Assembly (NCBI RefSeq): GCF_900176275.1
Contig: NZ_FWXD01000026.1
Coordinates: 1-48,274, forward strand
From: Andreprevotia lacus DSM 23236
GTDB taxonomy: Bacteria > Pseudomonadota > Gammaproteobacteria > Burkholderiales > Chitinibacteraceae
Direction: 5' to 3'
Length of the DNA stretch: 48,274 nt
A program made the translations under genes and the position numbers. Below the pieces are notes generated by a model. That model had not been told where the DNA came from. It searched no databases and saw only the letters and a list, made by a program, of their open reading frames with translations. The first letter of the stretch is position 1; every line of letters starts with the position of its first letter. This document shows, piece by piece, positions 1-7,404 of this stretch.

Positions 1-1191
1 ATCGAAGGCAAGTCTGTGGTGCGCAACAACGACACCTGCACGCTCAACGGCGGCAACTGTCCGGGGCTGTACGTCACGATGCCGATACCCGGCGGTTTGG
101 TTCAGGGTGGCAAGCTGACCAAAACCGCCGACCCCGCAAAGGTGTTGACCCCGGCACAGCTCAAAGCCTGGTCTGAAAAAGCATGGGCTTGGGCAAAAGA
201 AAATGCAGCCAAGGGTGTGGAAGGTGCCAAGTCCATGCTGCACGAAGTCGAGCAAGCGCTCGACAAGCCTGTGGAAGGTGTAACCGGCTTTGCCAAAGAT
301 ACGGCCAACGTCACCGTGGGCGGTGCGAACCTCCTGTCCATGCTCGCCTCTGCCGAAGGGGCCAGCTGGGTGCAATACGCCGAGTCCATCAGTCCGACAC
401 CCGGTGGCGAAGCCATCAAGGCACAGGCAGAGCAAATCCTGCAAAACCCGGGTAGCATTCCACTCATTCCGGAGCCCTTTCCGAATCTCACCGATGCGGA
501 AAAGGGCGGAGCCTTGCTGAGTAACCTGTCGCCCAAAGCCGGTGCAAAGTTACTTGTCGTTGGTATGACCAAGGCTGTGGGCAAAGACCTTGAAAAGGCA
601 CTGGTCAAGGAAGGCGCCAAGGCACTGGAGAAAAGCGCGGCCAAAGATGCCGAGAAAGCTGCACTCAAGAAAGCTGAGGAAGACGCCGCGAAGAAGCAGG
701 CAGAAGAAGCGGCCAAGAAGAGCAAGCCGCATGAGCCGCAGAAAGAGGGCAAGCCCAAAGGCGAAGGTAGTCCCGGTGATGGTGCCAAGGTCAAGCCAAA
801 ATCAGAGGTCAAGAAAGGGAAAAATCGTAAGCCAAGGCAGCCGAGAACATACGAGAAAAAGGTGATTAATGAAGATGGGTCCGTCACCTACACGTTAAAA
901 GGTAAAAATGGGAAAACATTTGACGTAACATATCGCGACGGATATCCAGATTTTTCGCCTTATAAATACAATGGCCCCGGCAAATCCGAGGTCGAAATCA
1001 ACATGACCGGCAACAACACCACAGATTTTAAAGCGGCCAATCAAAAAGCTGGTTTTGGAGATCAGGCGTACAGTCATCCTGAAGGGTATACCTGGCATCA
1101 CCATCAGGATGGGAAGACCATGCAGCTTATTCGCGAAGATGCACATGCTGCGGCCCCCCATACCGGTGGTGCATCGGGTTCTAAGTATTGA
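1..1191 (+). CDS. Polymorphic toxin, 3' part: PAAR-like (DUF4150) remnant, linker and WHH-type HNH nuclease tip
   Basis: The reading frame is open from base 1, so the true start lies outside the window. The first residues (EGKSVVRNNDTC, then NGGNCPG) match the end of the DUF4150 PAAR-like domain found on secreted (T6SS-type) effectors. A linker follows, then a Lys/Ala/Glu-rich, probably coiled-coil stretch at about residues 190-275. The last 110 or so residues hold DGYPDFSPY, GYTWHHHQDGKTMQL and HTGG, the pattern of the HNH/Endo VII WHH nuclease family used as DNase toxin tips. Base composition drops to AT-rich near the start of that tip, as expected for a swapped toxin domain. Two SUKH immunity genes follow directly. 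The family reading is firm; DNase activity and export by a type VI system are inferred. Confidence 0.85.
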   Translation: MEGKSVVRNNDTCTLNGGNCPGLYVTMPIPGGLVQGGKLTKTADPAKVLTPAQLKAWSEKAWAWAKENAAKGVEGAKSMLHEVEQALDKPVEGVTGFAKDTANVTVGGANLLSMLASAEGASWVQYAESISPTPGGEAIKAQAEQILQNPGSIPLIPEPFPNLTDAEKGGALLSNLSPKAGAKLLVVGMTKAVGKDLEKALVKEGAKALEKSAAKDAEKAALKKAEEDAAKKQAEEAAKKSKPHEPQKEGKPKGEGSPGDGAKVKPKSEVKKGKNRKPRQPRTYEKKVINEDGSVTYTLKGKNGKTFDVTYRDGYPDFSPYKYNGPGKSEVEINMTGNNTTDFKAANQKAGFGDQAYSHPEGYTWHHHQDGKTMQLIREDAHAAAPHTGGASGSKY

Positions 1192-1199
1192 GGTTGGTG

Positions 1200-1634
1200 A
1201 TGTTTAAAATTAATGAAAAAGATTTTGACCAATTCCGAGAGTCATTCGAAAGAGCTAAGGGGATTGAGCTTCCGGATGATTATGTATTCTTTTTGAAGAA
1301 GGTGGACTTACCTGATTTTTTGGAAGTCAATTTTTCTCAGCATGAATTTGCCAATGCTACAGTCATCAAGAATTGGTATGGGTTTGGTGTTCGGAATGAA
1401 ATAAATTTGAACACAAACTACGACTTTTATGTTTCCTCTGGTAGAGTTCCTTCTGAAGTTCTTCCCATAGCGGAGGATGTCGCAGGAAACTTGTTTTGCT
1501 TGGGGCTAAAAGGTGATTCGCAAGGCCGTATTTATTTTTGGGATCATGAAGAAGAGCTAAATGTAGAGAATTTAAGCGACTTGACTGTTGTGGCAAATAC
1601 ATTTCGTGACTTTATCAGAGCAATTGCAACTTGA
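1200..1634 (+). CDS. SUKH (SMI1/KNR4) family immunity protein, first copy
   Basis: A protein of about 144 residues with the SUKH layout: an N-terminal helix ending GIELPDDYVFFL, a middle strand region, and a C-terminal part with LPIAEDVAGNLFCLGL and GRIYFWDHEEE. SUKH proteins are the commonest immunity partners of nuclease toxins and act in the cytoplasm by binding the toxin tip. I chose the ATG at 1200, with AGG six bases upstream, over a TTG at 1188 that has no better ribosome site. It begins 8 bases after the toxin stop, so it is almost certainly co-expressed. It lacks the NGG found in the second copy. The gene is AT-rich, unlike the housekeeping genes to the right. Confidence 0.8.
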   Translation: MFKINEKDFDQFRESFERAKGIELPDDYVFFLKKVDLPDFLEVNFSQHEFANATVIKNWYGFGVRNEINLNTNYDFYVSSGRVPSEVLPIAEDVAGNLFCLGLKGDSQGRIYFWDHEEELNVENLSDLTVVANTFRDFIRAIAT

Positions 1635-1647
1635 TGCTGGAGGCGCT

Positions 1648-2094
1648 ATGACCTCAATTTTAGAACAAAGAAGCCAGATAGGTGTGGATGTTCTTGATGG
1701 GCTGGAAAAGAAATTTGGAATTTCATTTTCCGATGAATATAAATCTTTTCTCATCAATACAAATGGTGGGAAACCTAGCCCAAAGCGTTTTGTTACGCTA
1801 GATAAGAAAGTGGAGTCCATGGTTGTACGCTTCTTTTCTGCAGGGACTAATGAAGAAGAGTCTTTGGAGGTAGAGTACGAAGAGTATGTTGCTAGTGGTG
1901 CCATCCCATCTGACTTCATTCCAATTGCATACGATCCTGCCGGAAATAGGGTATTGCTTTGTGTCGGCGGTGAGGGGCGGGAAAGTATTTATTACTGGTC
2001 TGTTGACGAAGAGCCAGAGGAATTTTCCTGCTCAAGGAAGTATATGAGAAAAATTTCGAACGGATTTAACGAATTTTTTGATGGTCTTTTCTAA
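1648..2094 (+). CDS. SUKH (SMI1/KNR4) family immunity protein, second copy
   Basis: A protein of 148 residues, clearly paralogous to the gene before it: EEYVASGAIPSDFIPIAYDPAGN parallels the same stretch of the first copy, and FLINTNGGKP carries the NGG loop usual in SUKH proteins. The start at 1648 is supported by CTGGAGG a few bases upstream; a longer frame from 1588 would overlap the previous gene. It follows that gene by 13 bases, making a toxin-immunity-immunity run. Either the two copies both bind the WHH tip or this one is an orphan immunity gene kept from a replaced toxin. The AT-rich composition supports acquisition by transfer. Confidence 0.8.
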   Translation: MTSILEQRSQIGVDVLDGLEKKFGISFSDEYKSFLINTNGGKPSPKRFVTLDKKVESMVVRFFSAGTNEEESLEVEYEEYVASGAIPSDFIPIAYDPAGNRVLLCVGGEGRESIYYWSVDEEPEEFSCSRKYMRKISNGFNEFFDGLF

Positions 2095-2190
2095 AGAGTC
2101 GGGGTTTTGTTTGGTTTTTTAGACTGTCCCATTAAATTTTGGAGTGAAGTTGTTGAAGGGCTGCGATTGGGGAAATTGGGAGGGTTTTAT

Positions 2191-2514
2191 TTGAACAGTT
2201 TAACTAGTCGATCATTGGAAGAGCTTCGGCAGCTACGGATTGAGCTTGATACGGTCATTGCAGTTCGCCGCCAGGAGGGATGCCAAGCCCTCTTGGACGA
2301 ACTCAAGGCCTTGGCTGCTGAGAAGGGCTTCTCGCTGCGCGAGCTATTGGGCGAGCCAGAGAAGCCGGCCAAGCAGAAGACCAAGATCAAGGGGATAGCC
2401 CGCTACCGCAATCCCCAGGATCGCAATCAGACCTGGACCGGCCACGGCCGCAAGCCGCAGTGGGTCGTCGATTTCCTCTCCGCCGGCGGCCAGCTGGATC
2501 AGCTCAGGATTTGA
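2191..2514 (+). CDS. H-NS-like nucleoid protein
   Basis: A protein of 107 residues from a TTG start. The N-terminal half (SLEELRQLRIELDTVIAVRR) is the helical oligomerisation region of betaproteobacterial H-NS proteins. The C-terminal half (IARYRNPQDRNQTWTGHGRKPQWV) is the AT-minor-groove DNA-binding domain, with GHGRKP in place of the usual GRGR/K core. The TTG at 2191 has GGGAGG seven bases upstream and gives the standard family N-terminus; an ATG-less extension from 2107 does not look like the family. H-NS-like genes are often carried on islands, where they silence AT-rich cargo. It lies just downstream of the AT-rich immunity genes, which are plausible targets. Confidence 0.8.
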   Translation: MNSLTSRSLEELRQLRIELDTVIAVRRQEGCQALLDELKALAAEKGFSLRELLGEPEKPAKQKTKIKGIARYRNPQDRNQTWTGHGRKPQWVVDFLSAGGQLDQLRI

Positions 2515-2531
2515 ACTGCGGTATCGCCAGA

Positions 2532-3131
2532 ATGAATACTCCCCAAGCGCGGACCAAGGCGGCGTTGTTCCACGATGTGCACACCGGCAAATTGCTGCGC
2601 CAGCGCGCGCTGATTCGTCTGTCTGCGCACACCAAGGAAGACTTGCTGCTGGCCGCTCAGCAAGCCTTGCACACAGCCGGCCATTGGCAGGACGACGTGG
2701 CGATCCCGATCCGACCACGCACGCTGGGGCCACATCAAGGGCGAGTCTTGACGTTGATCGGCAGTCAGGTTTCGCCAAGAGTGTGGTTTGCCGATGGGCA
2801 GCACTGGATGGCTGCACTGCAGACCCTGTACTTCTTTACCGACAGCTATGAGCGGGCGCACTACCTGCGCCCGTTGCTACCGGCCTTTGCCAATCGCGAT
2901 GCTTTCAGCCATTGGCTGCAGCATTTCTCTTCCCGCCCATTTGAAGCAGCCACCATTGCGCTGATCTTGTCACGGACCTCCTCCATGACACGGCAGCTTT
3001 CTGCGCTGCTGGCGGTGGAGATGGACAGGGAAGCCTGGATACAAGGGGTAAGCACGGTGCCGCTTGCGCTGGCTGCTCAGCTCATGGGGCGTTTCGACTT
3101 TCAAGCGCCGCATGAAATACCATCAAATTGA
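2532..3131 (+). CDS. Unrecognised protein, about 199 residues
   Basis: I do not recognise this family. The frame beginning MNTPQARTKAALFHD starts 17 bases after the H-NS-like stop and runs 199 residues with balanced amino-acid use. It has a basic N-terminal third, an aromatic middle (LQTLYFFTDSYERAHYL) and a predicted helical C-terminus, with no signal peptide or membrane segment. No good ribosome site precedes the ATG at 2532, so it may be translationally coupled to the gene before it. Overlapping frames on the other strand (2344-2861) are rich in Arg, Pro and Ser and look like shadows. It is part of the same accessory block; no function is proposed. Confidence 0.5.
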   Translation: MNTPQARTKAALFHDVHTGKLLRQRALIRLSAHTKEDLLLAAQQALHTAGHWQDDVAIPIRPRTLGPHQGRVLTLIGSQVSPRVWFADGQHWMAALQTLYFFTDSYERAHYLRPLLPAFANRDAFSHWLQHFSSRPFEAATIALILSRTSSMTRQLSALLAVEMDREAWIQGVSTVPLALAAQLMGRFDFQAPHEIPSN

Positions 3132-3165
3132 TTTCTGCCATCCACTTGCTGACCAGGAAACCGCC

Positions 3166-3200
3166 ATGAAAAAGGTAATCAAGTATGGTGGGATAGTCAC
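3166..3200 (+). pseudogene. Possible gene start cut off by the IS element
   Basis: An ATG at 3166 opens a frame (MKKVIKYGGIVT) that runs straight into the left end of the IS at 3201 and stops inside it. GGAAA lies a few bases upstream. It may be the beginning of a gene whose remainder was lost when the IS inserted or when adjacent DNA was deleted. The stretch is short, so this is only a suggestion. Confidence 0.25.
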
Positions 3201-3218
3201 TGAATCGCCCCAACTTCT

Positions 3219-4031
3219 CTAGACACTCTTGAGCCGTTGGAAATACTGCCTTTCAAACTCTACCGGCGATAGCCCGTTTGCGGAACCATGACGACGCTTC
3301 GGGTTGTAGAACAACTCGATGTAGTCGAAGATGTCCCGTCGGGCTTCTTCCCGGTCGTGATAGGTTTTTCGCTTGATGCGCTCCCGCTTCAGCAACTGGA
3401 AGAAGCTCTCCGCAACCGCATTGTCGTGGCAGTTCCCGCGCCGGCTCATGCTGGGTACCAAACGATGCGCCTTCAAGAAGTCCTGCCAGTCATAACTGCT
3501 GAATTGGCTTCCCTGATCGGAATGCACCAGAACTTCCTGCGTGGGCTGGCGTCGCCATACCGCCATCAACAGGGCATTCAAAACCAGTTCCCTGTTGATA
3601 CGTGATTGCATCGACCAACCAATCACCTGCCGCGAGAACAGATCAAGCACCACCGCCAAGTACAGCCATCCCTCATGCGTACGGATGTAGGTGATGTCGG
3701 TTACCCAAGCTTTGTTTGGCGCATCCACGTTGAACTGGCGCTGCAGGTGGTTCGGTGCAACCACCGCCGGGCGTCCACTGTAATGCCCGGGGCGTCGGTG
3801 ATAGCCGGTTTGCGAACGCAGGCTCTCCTGCTTCATCAGCCGTGCCACACGATGCTTGCCGCAGCGCTCCCCTAGTGCCTGTAGGTCGTCATGCACTTTG
3901 CGGTAACCATAGACACAGCCACTCTCCAGCCAGGCTTGTTTGATTTGCCCCAGCAAGCGCTGGTCTTCACGGGCACGGGGCGAATGTGGCTTGGCCTTCC
4001 AGGCGTAGTACCCACTGGGGTGCACGGACAT
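3219..4031 (-). CDS. IS3-family transposase OrfB (DDE integrase core)
   Basis: From the first in-frame ATG this is 270 residues, starting MSVHPSGYYAW. The frame stays open back to the slippery site near 4124, so the natural product is the OrfAB fusion, with FIRAHEQQFPVRRLCRV joining the two. The rve core shows the catalytic triad: WVTDITYIRTHEGW (first Asp), VLVHSDQGSQF (second Asp) and SRRGNCHDNAVAESFF (Glu), with a Lys one turn after the Glu. It ends normally with FERQYFQRL. OrfAB catalyses excision as a circle and reintegration. All key residues are present, so the element may still be active. Confidence 0.93.
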   Translation of the reverse strand: MSVHPSGYYAWKAKPHSPRAREDQRLLGQIKQAWLESGCVYGYRKVHDDLQALGERCGKHRVARLMKQESLRSQTGYHRRPGHYSGRPAVVAPNHLQRQFNVDAPNKAWVTDITYIRTHEGWLYLAVVLDLFSRQVIGWSMQSRINRELVLNALLMAVWRRQPTQEVLVHSDQGSQFSSYDWQDFLKAHRLVPSMSRRGNCHDNAVAESFFQLLKRERIKRKTYHDREEARRDIFDYIELFYNPKRRHGSANGLSPVEFERQYFQRLKSV

Positions 4032-4090
4032 GACACGGCACAGGCGTCGAACAGGAAACTGCTGCTCGTGGGCCCGGATGAAGGCATACC

Positions 4091-4369
4091 TTACCCGGAC
4101 TCCTTGGCAAAGTATGCGGCGGCCTTTTTTAGGATGTCGCGCTCCTCGGTCACCCGTTTCAGCTCTGCTTTAAGCCGGCGGATTTCGCCTTGCTGGTCGG
4201 CAGATTCGGTCGACTTGGTGCGCTTGGGGTCCAAGCGTTTCAGCCATTGATACAGGCTGTGGGCAGATACGCCGAGACGGCTGGCGACTTCTGCGACGGG
4301 ATAACCACGTTCAGTGATCTGCTTGACCGCTTCGATCTTGAACTCTTCAGGGTAACGCGGACTGCTCAT
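4091..4369 (-). CDS. IS3-family OrfA (helix-turn-helix DNA-binding protein)
   Basis: A protein of 92 residues. Residues about 5-45 (YPEEFKIEAVKQITERG, then VAEVASRLGVSAHSLYQWLK) form the HTH_Tnp_1 domain that binds the terminal repeats. A leucine-zipper-like stretch follows (QQGEIRRLKAELKRVTEERDILKK). The ATG at 4369 is preceded by AAGGAGGTG, an excellent ribosome site. The last codons overlap the OrfB frame, and ribosomes slipping back one base at the A6G run make the OrfAB fusion. OrfA alone usually lowers transposition. Confidence 0.93.
   Translation of the reverse strand: MSSPRYPEEFKIEAVKQITERGYPVAEVASRLGVSAHSLYQWLKRLDPKRTKSTESADQQGEIRRLKAELKRVTEERDILKKAAAYFAKESG
4124..4130 (-). promoter_or_regulatory. 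Programmed -1 frameshift site (A AAA AAG)
   Basis: On the minus strand orfA reads CTA AAA AAG GCC, which contains the heptamer AAAAAAG, the standard -1 slippery site of IS3-family elements. Slipping here moves ribosomes into a frame open through RYAFIRAHEQQFPVRRLC into OrfB. I traced this reading frame by hand and found no stop codon between the site and the OrfB ATG at 4031. Confidence 0.85.
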
Positions 4370-4435
4370 GACACCTCCTTCTGGGTCTCAGTTTGAGGCT
4401 CTTGAGGTGTCTAGGAAAGCAGGGGCGATTCAACC

Positions 4436-5383
4436 ATGTTTTTCAATGGTCGCGCATCGACTGAGCTTGGTATGTTTAATCAGTTGTGGGATGGTCAGAA
4501 TTTGACTATCGACCGTCGCGCCGAAAAACAGTCCTTCGTAGTGGAAAATCCGCGTGTCACGTTGTCGCTGTTCCTTCAGCGTGGCCCGTTGGAGCGCTAC
4601 TTCGCGCGACGTGGTGACGAGGCACGGGAATTGGGGTTGCTGGCACGCTGCTTGATCTGCGAACCGCCTAGCACACAAGGCTGGCGCGCAGCGCAGCCAC
4701 AGGAGTGGCAGCATAGCCATCAGGGCTGGCTGCATGAGCGAGCCACCCAGTTGTTGAAGCAAGGCATCGATAAAAACGGCCAGCCCGTTACCGAGCGGCA
4801 GGTCCTACGGTTCGGTGTGGATGCAGAAATCCGCTATTTTCAGCATCTGCAGCAAATCAAGAACGAGCTGATGCCGTGCGGTGCATTTGCCCAAGCGAAA
4901 GACCTAGCTTCGAAGCTTGACCGACAGATTGCGCGTGTCGCGGCCCTGTTGCAGCTTTTTGAAACCGGTGGTCATGAAATTTCGCTGCCGATTTTGAACG
5001 CGTCAATCGAGATCGTCATGTGGTATGCCAACGAATATTTACGCCTGTTCGTACCACCTCCGCCGGTGCCACAACTCAATATTGATGCTGAGGCTGTGTT
5101 TTTGTGGATGCATGGTCGTGCTCTGAAGAACAACAACCGCTACATCATCAAGAACGATGTGCTGAAAGGTGTTGTACCTACCAAGCTGCGTCGTGCGGCG
5201 AACTTGGAGCCGGTGTTGCATCTGTTGGCAAGTCAACAAAGAATCGGGTATTGGCACAGCGGCGGGCTGCAGTATCTCGATATGAGCCCGCAGTTGGTTC
5301 AGGACCCCTTCGATTGGCATCTGGCCGTGGACTCCTATCGCATGCGCCGCAAAAGCAAGAAGTCGTCGATGTTCGTGAGTTGA
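4436..5383 (+). pseudogene. DUF3987 protein, truncated by the IS (N-terminal part missing)
   Basis: The 315 residues begin FFNGRASTELGMFNQLWDGQNLTIDRR, a well-known internal motif of DUF3987 (YfjI-like) proteins, followed by VTLSLFLQRG, ARRGDEARELGLLARCL and STQGWR. In full-length members this motif is preceded by a long N-terminal part carrying most of the ATPase-like region. Here the frame starts four bases after the right end of the IS, with no room for it. The C-terminal part looks complete and ends normally. DUF3987 genes are common on plasmids and integrative elements, where they sit near replication or primase genes. It is probably a non-functional remnant, though the ATG at 4436 could permit a shortened product. 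Confidence 0.8.
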
Positions 5384-5391
5384 TTCCGCTG

Positions 5392-5424
5392 ACGTACTCC
5401 ATGATTAATGATCATGGAGTACGT
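5392..5424. repeat. Perfect inverted repeat, 14-bp arms and 5-base spacer
   Basis: The left arm ACGTACTCCATGAT (5392-5405) is mirrored exactly at 5411-5424, around TAATG. It starts 9 bases after the DUF3987 stop and ends just before the GGAGG of the small reading frame at 5443. It is not GC-rich and has no U-run, so it is unlikely to be a simple terminator. An operator for a dimeric regulator, a recombination site or an RNA hairpin controlling the downstream start are all possible. Confidence 0.75.
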
Positions 5425-5442
5425 ACTTGGAGGTGCGTATCG

Positions 5443-5628
5443 ATGCATGACCATTTCAACTGGGTGAACAGGCGGGGCCATCATGCCGGGGCATTTGAGC
5501 TGTATCTGATGGAAGGCTGGAATGAGCCAGCTCAGTTGAGAAAGCATGGGGGCTGGTGCGAGATGTTCTGCAGAGGTGCAATGGTATCCACGCGGACTTG
5601 GTATACCGAATGGCATACTGATTTTTGA
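5443..5628 (+). CDS. Possible small protein of 61 residues
   Basis: The ATG at 5443 has GGAGG nine bases upstream and opens a 61-residue frame (MHDHFNWVNRRGHHAG at the start) ending in a TGA just before the tRNA-Ser terminator. The product is rich in Trp, His and Cys, with WNEPAQLRKHGGWCEMF in the middle, and has no membrane segment. I do not recognise it. The same frame continues upstream through another frame of the DUF3987 gene, but only the part after the palindrome has its own ribosome site. It may be a genuine small accessory gene or a remnant of a larger one. Confidence 0.35.
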   Translation: MHDHFNWVNRRGHHAGAFELYLMEGWNEPAQLRKHGGWCEMFCRGAMVSTRTWYTEWHTDF

Positions 5629-5662
5629 GAAAAAGAAAAAGCCCCTGAAAAATCAGGGGCTT
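5628..5662 (-). terminator. Rho-independent terminator of tRNA-Ser
   Basis: The stem GCCCCTGA (5641-5648) pairs with TCAGGGGC (5653-5660) around four A residues. Read leftward it is followed by a T-rich run (TTTTTCTTTTTC), so it works mainly for the minus strand. It lies 12 bases beyond the tRNA 3' end. It overlaps the last codon of the small frame on the other strand. Confidence 0.85.
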
Positions 5663-5674
5663 AATCGTATATCT

Positions 5675-5765
5675 TGGCGGAGAGAGGGGGATTCGAACCC
5701 CCGATAGGCTATTAACCTATACACGCTTTCCAGGCGTGCGACTTAAACCACTCATCCATCTCTCC
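5675..5765 (-). tRNA. tRNA-Ser (GGA anticodon)
   Basis: Read leftward from 5765, the gene starts GGAGAGATGG and ends CTCTCCGCCA, giving a 7-bp acceptor stem and an encoded CCA. The anticodon stem CGCACGCC/GCGTG frames the loop CTGGAAA, with anticodon GGA. A long variable arm (TATAGGTTAATAGCCTAT) and the T loop GGTTCGAATCC are typical of tRNA-Ser. It lies downstream of serS in the same direction but has its own promoter and terminator. Its 3' end faces the accessory block, the usual side for island integration. Confidence 0.97.
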
Positions 5766-5779
5766 AGAGAGGAGGGCGA

Positions 5780-5808
5780 ACTATACCTGAGGGAGGACTC
5801 TTTGCCAA
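5780..5808 (-). promoter_or_regulatory. Promoter of tRNA-Ser
   Basis: Reading leftward there is a TTGGCA (-35, 5803-5808), a spacer of exactly 17 bases and a TATAGT (-10, 5780-5785), about 14 bases before the first base of the tRNA. This is close to the sigma-70 consensus and well placed. The 170 or so bases between it and the serS terminator hold nothing I can recognise. Confidence 0.7.
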
Positions 5809-5981
5809 GCCGTGCCGCCGTGTTTCCGGCGCCAGTCTGGCGTTGCGACAGCGTTGTGGCTGGGTGGTGAGGTTTGCTGGACGAATGCAGCTCTTTACCT
5901 GGCTGCGTATTCGCTCAGGATCAACTACTACTGCGCGCGTTCGGCGCTCTGGTGTGATGCCGGGTGCGTTGCCCTGCAGGC

Positions 5982-6011
5982 AAAAAAACAGCGGCTGATA
6001 GGCCGCTGTTT
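5982..6011 (-). terminator. Terminator of serS
   Basis: The stem ACAGCGGC (5988-5995) pairs with GCCGCTGT (6002-6009). Read leftward the hairpin ends in seven T residues. It lies 20 bases after the serS stop and separates serS from tRNA-Ser. Confidence 0.85.
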
Positions 6012-6031
6012 GGTTTGGAGACCCTGAGTAA

Positions 6032-7342
<1,311 letters not shown>

Positions 7343-7404
7343 TTAGCAAATGATACATCGGATTTAGCCATGCTTTGCTTTTGCTAAAAACTTGCTTAGC
7401 TTAT

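Larger units (their letters stand above)
3201..4432 (-). mobile_element. Complete IS3-family insertion sequence, 1,232 bp
   Basis: Both ends carry matching terminal inverted repeats starting TGAATCGCCCC; over about 28 bases only a few differ, and both contain CTAGACAC. Two overlapping frames on the minus strand encode the OrfA helix-turn-helix protein and the OrfB DDE integrase-type transposase. An A6G slippery heptamer joins them. The size and layout are those of an active IS3-type element. The flanking bases (CAC before, ACC after) show no 3-4 bp target duplication, and the gene on the right has lost its start, which suggests a deletion next to the element after insertion. Confidence 0.95.

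Noticed and set aside
102-887. A 261-residue minus-strand frame inside the toxin gene
   Set aside because: It is Ser/Ala/Pro/Phe-rich and antisense to the Lys/Ala/Glu-rich linker, which explains the composition.
3288-4250. Several plus-strand frames inside the IS element
   Set aside because: They are antisense to OrfA and OrfB, which are complete and have every expected motif.
3198-4435. A 3-4 bp target duplication around the IS element
   Set aside because: The bases beside the two ends (CAC and ACC) do not match in any plausible alignment, so none is claimed.
5812-6027. A 71-residue plus-strand frame between tRNA-Ser and serS
   Set aside because: It has no ribosome site, starts inside the tRNA promoter region and runs through the serS terminator.
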